The position numbers were made by a program, and so were the translations under genes. Below, one piece after another: positions 25,451 to 37,170 of a stretch of DNA of 64,000 bases. How positions within the stretch are numbered: position 1 is the stretch's first letter; each line of letters begins with the position of its first letter. The stretch comes from Hetaerina americana (Eukaryota; Arthropoda; Insecta; Odonata; Calopterygidae). The stretch covers positions 41,348,738 through 41,412,737 of the forward strand of contig JAKTNV010000005.1 in NCBI GenBank assembly GCA_022747635.1. Direction: 5' to 3'. The notes beneath the pieces are model-generated. The model saw nothing but the letters and a program-made list of their open reading frames with translations, searched no databases and was not told the DNA's origin.

Positions 25451-26067
25451 TTGTAATTGATTGTTTGGGTTAGAGAAAGCTGAGGGTCAGCCGTCTATCT
25501 CACATTGGGTGATAACATTCGCTCCTTGAGAGTGATTTATTAATACCGTTACGTGTTAACGGGCACATGAACGTGAAAATTTCTCTTGGGGAACTGTGGG
25601 AGTAAATTTTAAATTATTTTGGATCATTCATGTACTTTTTCATTGTGATTGATGCCATACTGTTAAAAAAGAATCCAATATCTATCCGATTTCGGAATAA
25701 TCGAACTTCATATAAATATTTACCACTATAGTTCATGGCGAGTATCGTGGAATAATTCATATGCTGAAATTCCTGATTTCTCTAATGTAAATATAGAATA
25801 TATTTCTATTAAAATTCAATGAATTATTCTTAGGCAATAGATTTATCTAACAATTCAGCAGAGTTCACAAAATGAGTTCAGCAATTTACCTCTACCCACA
25901 ACCTAATGTTAATTCACGTTCGTTGTCGTAATAATGTGTGCATTACTTTATTAAGCGCAAAAATGAAGGACGGGTAATATCTTCCAGAAGTAGTCGTCGA
26001 TAGGTATGCTGTTTATAATGGGAACCCTAAGTCGAACATGTATCATGACCCTGTGGGATATAATGTG
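25451..26067. other. A+T-rich spacer, nothing recognised
   Basis: No credible feature seen. Confidence 0.45.
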
Positions 26068-26114
26068 AACTAATAACATAAACTAACTAACGGGAACTAA
26101 TTCGAACTAATGAC
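26068..26114 (+). repeat. Degenerate tandem AACTAAT repeat
   Basis: AACTAAT or AACTAAC units occur at 26068, 26081, 26095 and 26105 with 3 to 7 bases between them. Confidence 0.5.
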
Positions 26115-26189
26115 ATACAAGAACAATGTTTGTTCATGTATACCGTGATCTTTACTGGCTTTGGTGGGTATTTTTTTCGTCAGGGAATC

Positions 26190-27240
26190 CTCGAAGAAAA
26201 TCCATACCCCCAGTTTTTCATTTGGGAAAGGAGGAAATGGCTATTTCAAAGATATCCCGACTCTCACGTGTACCTACTGCCCTTCGCGTTTCCCTTTTCA
26301 CCCAACAACCACCCGCCTCCAAGTCCCCATAGCAAAACTATCCCTCCGAATAACTTCACCTCACTTCCCGGAACCGGTAAAAAAAACCCTTCATCAAGAC
26401 TCGAAGAGAGTAAATAAGACAATACTAACTATCGACTTTTCCTTAAAAACACACCCCAATGTGCCACTTGGTCGGCAATCAAACCATTTCCTCGGAAAAG
26501 GAGTGCCGCAGGTGGTGGTGCCCAGGTTTTCCAGAGAGATCTCCCACGGCTAGTCGAGAGCGGGGGGATCCCTCCTTATTATCCGCAGAAGAAAATGTCT
26601 TGTCCCACCTCTTTTCCCTACCCATACAATAATAAAATACGTGACCCCCCTTTTTTTCCCCGAGACCTCTTTTACCATCCCACGCGACCGAAGGAATCCC
26701 TCGGGAATGAACGCACGCACTCCCATGAGGCGTGGGCCGCTCACGCAAGTGTGGTAGGGGAGGGGGCACTCATGGAGGGAAATCCTCGTCGCGCGATCCA
26801 CCCTTGTTCATTCCATATCCGACGCCGTGTCCTTCCCACGCACCATTTGCTCGTCTTCTTCCTCGCTGGGATGATAACCGCCACCCACCACCGCTTGTCG
26901 CCTCTTCTCCCCGAAGAAATAAATAGGCGCCCACCTCCCCATCCGTCCTCCGGATCCCGATTCTCCTCCCTCTTCGGGACCGCTCGTTTTCCACCATCCT
27001 TCAACATCAACCCCTCGAACCTCGTCTGCATACTCCCCTAACTCTTCCCTATTCTCCGCGCATCCATTACCTTCGGGGTCTTGCCCACTCTCTTCGGAGT
27101 CTCGCCACCAGCCCCCACTTCGGCAAGTAATGCTGAACCCTCCTTTATATCTACCTAGCACCCGGCGTACCGAATTTATAACAAATGAGATTTCCCTCCC
27201 ATTCTCCCCATTCATTCGCATTCAATTACTTAATCTTCGT
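26190..27240 (+). other. Long pyrimidine-rich, CpG-containing island
   Basis: About 1 kb of C/T-rich plus strand with overlapping frames of up to 148 codons (26595-27041) and minus-strand Gly/Arg/Glu-rich counterparts. The overlap of long frames in many phases indicates composition, not coding. This is one of the largest skewed islands in the window. Confidence 0.55.
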
Positions 27241-28985
27241 CTTTTTCAACCCCCGTTCAGCAGAGGAGGCCAGGTTTAATTAATTTTGCCAAGGACAGGG
27301 GAGTAGGTAATCCACGAGTATATTGTTTCCCACATCCGCGTGCATAGTTCATTAAGGTTATTAGTTTCTATCTTGAGAGTGTCTTTAATATTGAATTTCG
27401 GCACCCGTGAATAATAGATGTTCAATAGCTCTCTTTTCCGGATAATACTGTTATAGCGCTCATAGCCAATAAGAAAAGTGTGTATCGAAAGCGATCTTCT
27501 TGCTGATATAGAGCGACGAAGATGAAAAATTTGGTAAGTTGAGGTGAAATTATTGAATCGCTCATTTCTAATCGCTTATGGCATTTTCTGTAATTAACTT
27601 CGTTAAAACAATTCGTCGTTAGTTACGGAGTTGGGTGGTATTTCATAAGTTGAAGTTGCTACGCTACAATGCCACAACTGACAGTTCGGTGCCAGCATGA
27701 TTTTAACATCACTTGCTTCTTTGGCACACAGTGCTTTTCTAAAGAGATCCCGTATTTATGGTAACTATAATAATATCTCTTCGAGTGTTAGAAATGAGTT
27801 TGACTTTAAAAGAATACGGGCTCGTGCAACTTGATTAAATCCTGGTAGGTATTATTCATTTATCCAGTTGTGACCAAGAAAAGTTTATTTCGCTTTTTTG
27901 ATTAAGTTTCCCCCAACTCTTCAAGGGACTCAATTTTACTCGTCTCCTTTCGATCAGAAAGTTTCTGCTGTTGCATAGATTTAATCTTTCCTCACTGTTT
28001 ACTTTTGTATATATTTCTTTTACTTATATTTCATGCATTTGGTTCTTTTATTTGGTAACTTTTCTTTCTTCCTTTCGTCTGCTCATACATTCTAATTCTT
28101 TCTCTTGCTCTCCGTTCGCCTTGCCACCACTCTTGCTCGGGTTTTCTATTTTTTTTGTTGGTCCATTATATTTTCCTTCGTCTCGATTCATGAATTCATG
28201 CGCATATTTCAAGTAAGAGTTTGGATAAGTTTTCTTTGCATTCCGGGCGTCCGTTGAATATGTAATAATGTATTTTTTCCTCAAAAAATGCGACGGAGAG
28301 ATATTTTGCGTATTTGCTATATTGTGTACGAGTAGGATTCCGTGGTCCAGAGGAGATGTGTGCAATTCAACGAAGATGTAGAAAAATATTTGTCATACTC
28401 GTCGTTGGAAATTATTTTCTCAGACTGAAGTATTTTTAGAGTTTAGAATTAAGTTATGACTTTTTACTTACAGCGTTACTCATCTTACACATCTCTCTTG
28501 TGTTTTAATAGTTAAATTTTAGAAAAGTTACGTTTTTATGTAACTGAACGAAGGAAATGATGATCTACTTCATACCTTCGTTGGCGTGTTGACAATAATT
28601 TTGTAAAAATGACTTTATTAATTGTAGCTTTAAAGTGAATAATGATTGGCGGTACACCTACGAATTCATTAAGATGAAACCTCCCGAGATGCAATGATGG
28701 ATATCATATTCAAATTAAATATTTTTCATCTCGGTAAGCCTGTTAAAAAAAGACAGAAACCAAAGATTATTTACATCGATACTCATGAAACCGTTCCCTT
28801 TCGAACTCGCATAGTCGAAACGATTTGATTTCAGTTTATATAGAGGAAATGTATTCTCTTTTAATAACTTCTTACGTTATACTATAGTTCTATTCCTCTT
28901 TCACCTTTGAAACATCAATGCCTATCTTTTTCATGCATGATAGCTGCGTTGCTCGCAAATGAATCAAGATTTTTATTCCTATTAT
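27241..28985. other. A+T-rich spacer, nothing recognised
   Basis: The frames at 27971-28216 (plus) and 28048-28365 (minus) have no motif and no splice support. Confidence 0.45.
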
Positions 28986-29130
28986 ATCATTAAGATATTA
29001 AAATAAGCGGAAGCGCCCGATTTCTGGTAGCCAGTCCAACATATTTTCTGGGTATTTTACAGCACTGTGCTATCATCAGGTGTGGCTTTAAATGCGATAC
29101 CAGTGGTGCCTTTGATTTTGAATAAAATAA
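28986..29130 (-). repeat. Possible retroelement terminal remnant
   Basis: On the minus strand the phrase CACCTGATGATAGCACAGTG is followed by CTGTAAAATACC. A CTGATGA motif next to a short GC-rich stem and an A-rich trinucleotide is typical of degenerate 3'/5' ends of Penelope-like and some non-LTR elements. No coding remnant is attached. Confidence 0.25.
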
Positions 29131-30595
29131 ACGTCTGTTCTTCGAAGTGAAGAGTATTCAACCTTAGTTTACTGGGCCTTGAGTTGGCAACTAAGTATTT
29201 GCTGTATTTGAAAGTGACACCGACCCAGTAACACTGCGCTTGCCGGATAGTACGAAGTTTGCAGTTCCACCTCCTTGTTTACCACGTGTGGAATTTACTT
29301 AGTGGGAATCACGGTGCGATACGACCTCAGCGTCGGAATGCCTTATAAATCAATTACGACCATTACCTTTCTGCTGTATATCAGATACCATATTCATTCC
29401 TGGGGTAGTACTAGGATACATGTTGGTTTCATGTATCGACGAGGTTCAGGAAAAAATATTGATTCAGACTGTGAAGAGTAAGACGTTTTATCCTTATTGA
29501 CAGCCAACTCTCAACCCCCTTACCTGGGATATTAGATTGTTCTGCTTAAAAAACTGAAATGAGGACAACTCATAAGGATACATAATTTATTCAAAATTTC
29601 CCAGTGTGTAAAACCGCATTGGTATCGTTCAGTCGATAAACTTTGAGATACCAGGTTGACACCTTCTTAATACGATTAACTCCTATGCCTCCTGTATAAC
29701 CTTTAGACATTGAGTTCTTCTTAGGGGTTGTTGTTTTTTAACTTGAGTATTCTTAGTGAGCATTGTTATGGCTCGATAAACACTTCGGCAATACTACTGT
29801 ACACTTTGCCAACGTACTACTGTAAACATTACCGCAACATGAATATGCCACATAACTACTTACTACTGGTTTTTCCTTGTCCCTCTGTTACTCTTTCTTT
29901 TTAATAGAACTAAAATTCTAAGCAATATCTAAGTTAGACTCCATCGTTCGACTTAGAGATCGGCTTATATTTTTTCTTATAATGCCTTATTTAGTCACTA
30001 ACTCCCATTATAAATTTTCTTTTATTTTCCTTTTTTTTAAGCACTTTTCTGTTACGTTCAGAAATTTAGATATGCTCACTCCGATCATATATCTAAATTA
30101 TAAGCTTATGATCAGCTTGGCTATTTCATTTCTTTATAAGAGTTATCGTAAGGTTTTGTCTACGATTGGATCTTAATTGTTTGGTGGACGCGATTATTTC
30201 ATCTCGGTAACTCATTTGAAAAAAGAACGTTTAGGCGTCTATGCCCAAAAACCGAAATCCAACCCGAGCCATTTGAATGTAGCTGAGAATCAAGTTTCAT
30301 CGGAGGGACCTGTTTCATTCAATTTTTCCCCGGAGTGTTCAACGGGTTTATTTGACATTTTCTCTCCCAGGAGGATTGGAGGTTAAATAATTTTTTTATT
30401 TCTTGACAAGAGGTGATGAGTATTTGATTGGAAACTCGCTACTTAAATCCCAACATTTTTTGGCAGGCGGAAAACAAGCGGAAGTAAACTGTCATTGGTA
30501 TTTATTTTAATCCAATAATACTATATAAAAATTCAATAAGAGGATTTCACCAGTGCCACATCCTGAAATGTAACTTTGTTTTCAATTACTAAATC
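29131..30595. other. A+T-rich spacer, nothing recognised
   Basis: A weak imperfect repetition of ACTACTGTA occurs near 29795-29825. No genes are seen. Confidence 0.45.
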
Positions 30596-30599
30596 GGGA

Positions 30600-30960
30600 G
30601 AATCATATCATCGGCTGACGGCAACGTTCCTTTCCTCCGCCACACGACACCATCTCAATCTCATTTCCAAACCGCAACGTCGTCTCAAATGTGCATCTCA
30701 CTTTTTCGAGCCTTTCTTCCGCCAGTCACTTCTCTGTTCCAATGTCTCTCCACTTCCTTCGCCGTCTCCTTCAAAGGAGCAAAAATCCCTCGCTCATTTC
30801 AATACTGCCGACATTTCCCATTGTATAAATGTCTTTCTTATCTCATCTCCGCCTCTTCCTCGTTTTCATCCCTTTCTGCTACCATTCTAGTTCGTTCAGC
30901 TTTAATCCCTCCCTATTCATCATTCTGTCCTTTTTTTCCCTCTCGCCTTCTGCTCAGCGG
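30600..30960 (+). other. C/T-rich island
   Basis: Plus-strand polypyrimidine composition with Ser/Pro/Phe-rich frames of 94-104 codons. No gene is supported. Confidence 0.5.
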
Positions 30961-32574
30961 GAGGACAAGATGAGAGGGCAGGAGGTGTAGGAGCGGAGTC
31001 TCCCGCCCGGTTCTCTCCAGTACAACGGTTAATATTTTGCAATGGCAAGGCTATTATTTCTTGACACAAGTTTGCCTTCATTTTCCTTTTGCTAATCACT
31101 CCCTATTCATGATAGTCCAGAGTTCTTCGTGCAATTTTTAATTCCTATCTCCGCCAACCACTGCTCAGTGTGCTTCAATATCCAAGTCTTTAGTATTTGC
31201 TGTGGCTTTTTTATCTTTCCAATCCAATTTCTCAACTTCAATTACAAACATAATATGAGAGCACTTATTTCTTTGATTCAATTATTTTTTTCATTCATTT
31301 TTTTTCTCAGGATTATTTGATGTAAACGTTTTTCACTGAAACATATTGAAAATCAAGTTATAGGTAAAATGCGCGCTTTGTTACTCCCATTAACCGATTC
31401 ACGCATCGTAAGTTCTAGTCCCAAAATCTTGAAAATGATGTTATAGAAGTCGAGAATTGAAACATGAATGGAAAAAGAATTCAAATCAATGAATGATACC
31501 CAAATTGTTCATCGCCAATAAAAAATATTCGCGTGATTAGAATTAATTAATTTTTATGTGTTTTAAACCTTAACTACATTCTGACCCTTTAGTCGTATTG
31601 AAGTCGAAATAGTAATACGTTAGAATTTATGGAAGGTGGTAGGCAGCTATCTACAACACTAAGTTTAACAATTCGCTTGCGCATTTCAGTTTTCACCGAG
31701 TGCCGAAATATGGTTCGGTACACCACTTAAAATTCTCCACCGTTTAAATTTTAGCCCTGGCCCTTGGCCCGGGGAACCAGTAATCTAATTCGATTCCACT
31801 CATTTAACGTCGGTTTTAGTTATATGTATATTCATTATTCCAATATGTAATTTCGTGAATTCTTAATTCATTCATTACTCTTCCATTAGTTAGCTAATTT
31901 TAATTTTCCTATTTTTTTGTAAAATTCTTTTTATTTGGTCTGCGAATTGTCATTTTTGGCTTTCTAGGAGGTTTTTCCTTCTTACAAGTTGTTTATAAAT
32001 ACACTGTTACCCGCCGAGTGCCCAATGGTTTTCAAGGAAGGATTATGTTTTTTTTCTGGTTTTTCACTGTAAATTTGTTTTTCTCTTATGCCCTATGAGA
32101 GCCATCGTTTCTTACTTTATGGACCCATTTAAATCTTCTGCATCCACCTTAGTCTTCAGGTACCTGAAGTTTCTATTATACTCTAAAATGTTTTTCCAGG
32201 AATCAACGTCGCAAATCCATAGGGCGCCGATGTCAGCATAAATGCCTTGGTCTCCTGCATTTGATTTTGCAATTTTATTTATATAAGGATAATGCAAGGT
32301 GTTTGAGCGAGTGTATCTGTGAAGGAGTTGACTCAGCGGAATGAGGTTTACGGCTTTTTGAGGTGCAAATCTCGACACATTCGTGAGGATATAAACAGGG
32401 TTTCTCCATGCCATTATCTGACAACCTGCACGTGGAAAAAGCCTCATCACGCTGAGTGCAGTTGCCAGATGCACATTTCTTTTATGACGAGTCTTTCCCG
32501 AGTGTGGTCACCCAGGATGAAGCATGTGTTTACCATATTAATCCGGAGACGTAGAAACAATTCTAGCTATAAAA
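30961..32574. other. A+T-rich spacer with one unassigned minus frame
   Basis: Most of this stretch is featureless. A minus-strand frame at 32474-32112 (120 codons) has a fairly balanced composition, but I recognise no family in it. It lies immediately upstream of the mariner fragment, in the opposite orientation. Confidence 0.35.
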
Positions 32575-32781
32575 TTGGTGTTCCAATTCACCACCTCTGA
32601 AGAAGCCATGCCAACAATCCGTGAATGGCTTGATGGTCAAGACTTCTATTTTTGCCAAGAATTCACAAAGCTGGATCGCCGATGGGAGGAGAATGTTAAA
32701 CTTCATGAGGAATTTGTAGAGAAACACCGAAGTGCCGTAAAACTGAGACGGCTCCTTCATATATATACTAACTGCATTTAG
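32575..32781 (+). pseudogene. Mariner-type transposase, C-terminal fragment
   Basis: The frame encodes a segment matching the C-terminal end of mariner-family transposases in its order of features: F-T-T-S-E-E, then R-E-W-L-D-G-Q-D, then F-Y-x-C, then L-D-R-R-W, then a polar stretch ending E-E-F-V-E-K. Mariner transposases are about 345 residues with a D,D34D catalytic triad and cut and paste DNA at TA sites. Only the region after the last catalytic Asp remains, and the usual R-W-x-K-C-I is altered to R-R-W-E-E-N. There is no N-terminal helix-turn-helix, no catalytic triad and no terminal inverted repeat nearby. It is a dead, 5'-truncated copy. Confidence 0.6.
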
Positions 32782-33188
32782 AAAACCTATCGTAGCTGTC
32801 TCTTACGGATGGGTACCTTTTTTGACGAACTCGAATGGTTATTATCCGTCGAACTTCTTATTCTCTATTGATAAGGGGCTGTTGCAAAGAGTTCATCCTC
32901 CTGCCAGTTACACGATTTCAATTGTGATTTCTTCCGTAGCTGAGAATCGATTTCAGCTGCCCCCCTCCCTTCTCTAGGATTTTATTTTTCCTTGTTTATT
33001 TTTGTGCTCTACCTTAATTTTTTTCTATTTGTTAACCTACCCATTGCAGTAACTTTGGGATGAAAACAGACTGAGCATCACTACATTTCTTTCCTTCGAA
33101 TAACAAGACTCTCTCGCACTGATACCCACTTAACATAAATTTTTAATTACTTTATTTCAAAATCCGCCTAATTTTACGCATATATATA

Positions 33189-33412
33189 GTTTAGTTGGAC
33201 TGCTGACCGCAGGGTCCCGGGTTCGATTCCCGGGCAAGGCACACGGGGCACCTACTGCTCCACCCAAGCTTAAGTGATTTTTCGGGTACCAGGGAACTGG
33301 CCCCCCTACCCTGATATGTCAATTTTCATACGCCGTATAGGGCTTAGTACTGGGTGATCTCTACCATCACCTAATAAACCGACCTTCGGGTTGATTACTG
33401 TGTTCATGGTTT
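33189..33412 (+). repeat. tRNA-derived SINE, 5'-truncated
   Basis: An exact box B (GGTTCGATTCC, 33220-33230) lies in a tRNA-like head whose box A half is degraded. The body that follows is shared with 55480-55762: GTGATTTTTCGGGTACC, CCCCCCTACCCTGAT, the GGGCTTAGTACTGGGTGATC block and CCGACCTTCGGGTTGATTAC, ending in a T-rich tail. Compared with that copy it lacks about 30 bases between GGTACC and GGGAACTGG. Box B is intact but box A is not, so autonomous transcription is doubtful. Confidence 0.8.
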
Positions 33413-34285
33413 TTTTAATGTATATATGCAATATTTTATTGCTATATATCTTTAACATCAATTGTAATAACTATGATATCCGTTTCATTCATATTTTTTT
33501 CAACTGTATTTTTAACAGAGCAGGGGAGTAAATCTTGATATACCTATTTCCGTGAGATTAATTGGTTGATGAATACCAATGAATAAATATTATGTTTCTG
33601 TATTCCACTAAATGTTTACAAAGTAATTTTTACCATTTATCAAGTTTGAGTTTGACTGTTAGTAACGAAGGGTTTCATAAACTTTTAATGATATTTGCGA
33701 GTTGAACTCTCTTTAGCGTACTTGTTTGACGATTATGGTGGAGTTTTGAGCATTGGGAGTAATACGAATAAACTCCCAAAATATGTAGATCAAAGAGTGG
33801 AAATTAAATTGCGTTGCTTTAGTGATATTACTTCATCCCTTCTTATCCATTTGTCTGGAAGTTAGCCTTAATTTCTTTGGACTAGTAAATGTAAGGGCAA
33901 AATCATCACAATTTTTTTGTCGACTTGACATCTAGCAGTATATTTTGGTTTTAATTGAGAACAAGTCCTGAAGGGCTTTGGATAAAAACTCAATCATGTT
34001 TTCGCTTCCTCTGGCGGATAACCTTTTTCAAGCTCATCCTTGCTGCATTCATATTTTCGGAATAAGTGAAGAAATTAGTTGCGTGACTATATTAATACTC
34101 TTAAATTTGGGAATAACGACAATGTGTCAATGTTTTCTATATTCCGAACGGAAACAACCATATCAAGCTATGCCACAGGGATGATGTTTGGGTGTCAGCT
34201 TTTCCGCATTCTCTTCCCATGAATTTTTATCATACTGATTTGGTTTTTACATGATAATCCGTCCTTTGTTATTTTCTTTAAACAA
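33413..34285. other. A+T-rich spacer, nothing recognised
   Basis: No credible exon or repeat was seen. Confidence 0.45.
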
Positions 34286-34870
34286 TCCCCCCTCTGATTT
34301 CCAGCTTCCTTATCCCACTTTCTCCTCCTCATCCTGTTCTAGCGAGACCCGAGGCTTCAGCCCTTTCCTCCAACCCCTTACTCATTTGGGCCCTCTCTAT
34401 CCTCTTCCCCTTCCCACCCGTTGCTAAATCCCCGGCACAGCCGATCTATCCCTCTCAAACCCACTTCACCGTCCTCATCAACCTAAGGCATCTCCTGACA
34501 CTCCCAATTCCTTCCGTACCCTCCCTTACCGCTCTCCCTCTCCCGTACGCTGCGTAAGATTCTTTTATTCCCACTTCTCCTAGGCGTCGTCTCTCTTTCC
34601 CCTCCGTTCCCCCCCTCCCCTTCCGTTCTCCTCTACCCTCCCCCGTGCCGCCACCCCACTTTAACTCCTCCCACGCAATCCTTTACAGTACATTCTCCCC
34701 ATTCCATCGCCCTCCTTCCCTCCTCATGAGTCACGCCCTCTCCTCCACATCCCATGGTTGCGTCGACCCCTACCTCGGCGCCCCTTTTGAGCCCTTTTTT
34801 CCCCTCTTCATTTAGACGTTGGAGTGATTAAAATCACGTCCCTCTCATCCTTCCACCCCTTGACTGATGT
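34286..34870 (+). other. C/T-rich island without long frames
   Basis: About 580 bp of plus-strand pyrimidine-rich sequence (CCCCCCTCCCC-type words). No frame of useful length opens, which fits a non-coding compositional domain. Confidence 0.6.
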
Positions 34871-35990
34871 CCTTTCCGTCTTTTATTTAATCGCGCAGCC
34901 ATCGGCACGATGAGGGATCAACCGTGATCGTTAAAGGATTTTTCTGTTGACGACTTATTCTTCTTGTCCCGAAGAAAACTTCTTAAAACTTCCAAGGGTT
35001 TTTTTCACGGAGGGAGTAATGAATAAAGTGATTCTAGCGAACACCTATTGAATCCCTCATCCACCTTTATGCCATGAAAATCTTTTATTGCTCTGGATTT
35101 ATCTTTTTTTCCGTGAATTTTAAAAAATAACGCTAGGATGGTTGGTTTGGTAGACGGTAGACGTTAGATAGGAGGATTGTTTGCTTTAATGTAATTAGAA
35201 GGGAAGAGAATTGTGGAACTTGGGTGATGTAGAGATGGATGTAACTGTTGGTGGAGTACAATTTCATGAAGTTGGAATTTTAGGGATTTCATTTTGAGTT
35301 TTAACTAATGACATTTTGGCTATAGGTATTAGCGAATACAATGTTGATGTTTTTCAGTAACTTTCGGATGGGAAGGGTAACTTAACTTTTTACTTTATTA
35401 CCGTACTCGAGCTATATAAATCTCCTCGGTGTCCTCTTAAAAGCAGATATTATTAAATGGGAAAAATAGAGATGGAATGCTTTAAATATTATCTACTTCA
35501 ATCGAATGCCCTTATGACCTCGTACATATGTTATCTATTTTTGATATCGAAAACCTTCACTCTACCTTTATTTTAGTTTTCCTGAAGCCTATTCATGACG
35601 TATCAACTATTACTCAAAGTCTTCTCTATTCCCGGAAATGAGTTCCATTTAAAATGAAATTTACCGGGCGTTTCTTGGTGAAGTCTCTGCATATTACTGA
35701 AAAAAGGAGCACGACGGAGATTTCTGAAGGTGAATCGGAATCAAATACTGGACGAATTCGGGTCTGCATCAACCTTAATATAATTTCTAACAATCATGAT
35801 TACTCCGATTAATTTGTTTTCTTATTCGGTTCTGTAGCGGTGTGCATTATGCCAGTGAAGGAAATGCTAGTCTCGATGGACATTTTAGGATTGAGATCCC
35901 AAAATAATCTGTCATATTTGATAATTTTATCGTTCCAGTAATTTTGATAATGACAACCGTGACGCCGTCTATGCCGTAGCGGGCAACGTT
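34871..35990. other. A+T-rich spacer, nothing recognised
   Basis: No feature could be supported. Confidence 0.45.
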
Positions 35991-36300
35991 GAATGTATTT
36001 TCTTATCTACTGCTTTATTTGCTACTGACGGAGAGAGAGACCCCTTTCCATTTTCCCGCTCGCAATGGTGCTCCTTCCTCTCGTCACCATTCCTTTCAAA
36101 GACCTCCTTGGAGAGAAGTGGAATGGAAGCTTTCGCAGGGGACGTGGGGTGGAGGTCGAGGAGGACGGAGGGTCGGAGAGGAGACATCGAAGAAGATGCC
36201 TGCCACCCTTAATTTTTTTTCCCGACTTCTCCCCTTCGACCTTCCCTCGTTTTCCAGCCTTCCCCATTTTTTACAATTGTTTTTTCTCCGCCATGTCGTG
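35991..36300. other. Short skewed island
   Basis: C/T-rich at 36040-36110, G/A-rich at 36110-36200, then C/T-rich to 36290. Overlapping frames of 72-110 codons are low complexity. Confidence 0.45.
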
Positions 36301-36887
36301 ACTGATTTGTTTATTCAGTAGGTATGCGCTCAACCCAGACAGGAGTCGTTTCTCAATATGCCATCGCTCAACTTCCAAGAACCTAGTTGATAGAGAAATA
36401 TCGTAGCTCGAAATATGTTTTAAAGCACCTCTAGAATTTACTATTGTCAGATCAGAATTTCACTCTGTTCTACTAGTCAATGAATTGTGAAGCCCATTGC
36501 ACACAACAGCACGTAATACTTCCTGTAATAGGAGTAACCTCAAGCTTGAAGGCTTTGGGTGGTGTTCTAATTACTCTCCCGGAGGTCTTGTAACCATTTT
36601 TTCATGGTTATACTATATTCCCGAAATGAAAGAAAATATTTTGGGTGATTGTATCAAAAAGGCGTAGCTTTGTCAAAAAACAATTTATTTTTTCTACAAT
36701 TTAAAATAGTCATGTAATAAATAGCAATACAATGTATCCTTTTTAAAATTGCCTCACTCATATTATGCCAACTGCAGATGACTTATCTCAAGTTAAATTT
36801 TGGGAAAACTAACATTCATATTGTTAGTAGTCCTGGGACCAAAAATTATCCCCTAAATTCTAGCTGTTTAGAAAAATTATTATTATA
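36301..36887. other. A+T-rich spacer, nothing recognised
   Basis: No feature could be supported. Confidence 0.45.
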
Positions 36888-37170
36888 TTAACTGTTTAGG
36901 GATGATAAATGTATATTTTTGGCAACTTCTAATGCTTTTTCCATCATTTTATGATTAGCAACGGCTCCCAGGGTTTGATGTAGTCTTTTTTTGACGTAGA
37001 ATATGAGAAATAATAGGTATTCACATCTTACATTAAAACCGAGGCTATGTTCGTTCGAAGGTTTCCGCGGCGATGAGTAGGTGATTTCCACATTTTTCGG
37101 GCTGCGTCCGCGTATGTCGTTTAAATGTACAACAGTTTCGCCAGCTATCCTGCTGGCGTCCTCAGGTCAA
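36888..37170 (-). repeat. Penelope-like retroelement terminal remnant with hammerhead-like hairpin
   Basis: On the minus strand a CTGAGGA motif (complement at 37159-37165) is followed by a 6-7 bp stem GCCAGC/GCTGGC with a six-base loop, and then by GAAAC (complement at 37135-37139). A short region follows with CGACATACGCGGACGCAGCC and ATCGCCGCGGAAACC. CTGANGA, stem, GAAAC is the pattern of the degenerate hammerhead-ribozyme motifs found at the ends of Penelope-like elements. No reverse transcriptase or GIY-YIG endonuclease sequence is present, so it is only a terminal relic. The minus frame at 37091-36888 has no recognisable domain. Confidence 0.4.

Noticed and set aside
32112..32474. 120-codon minus-strand frame beside the mariner fragment, considered as part of a transposon
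   Set aside because: No transposase, reverse transcriptase or endonuclease motif, and the orientation is opposite to the mariner fragment.
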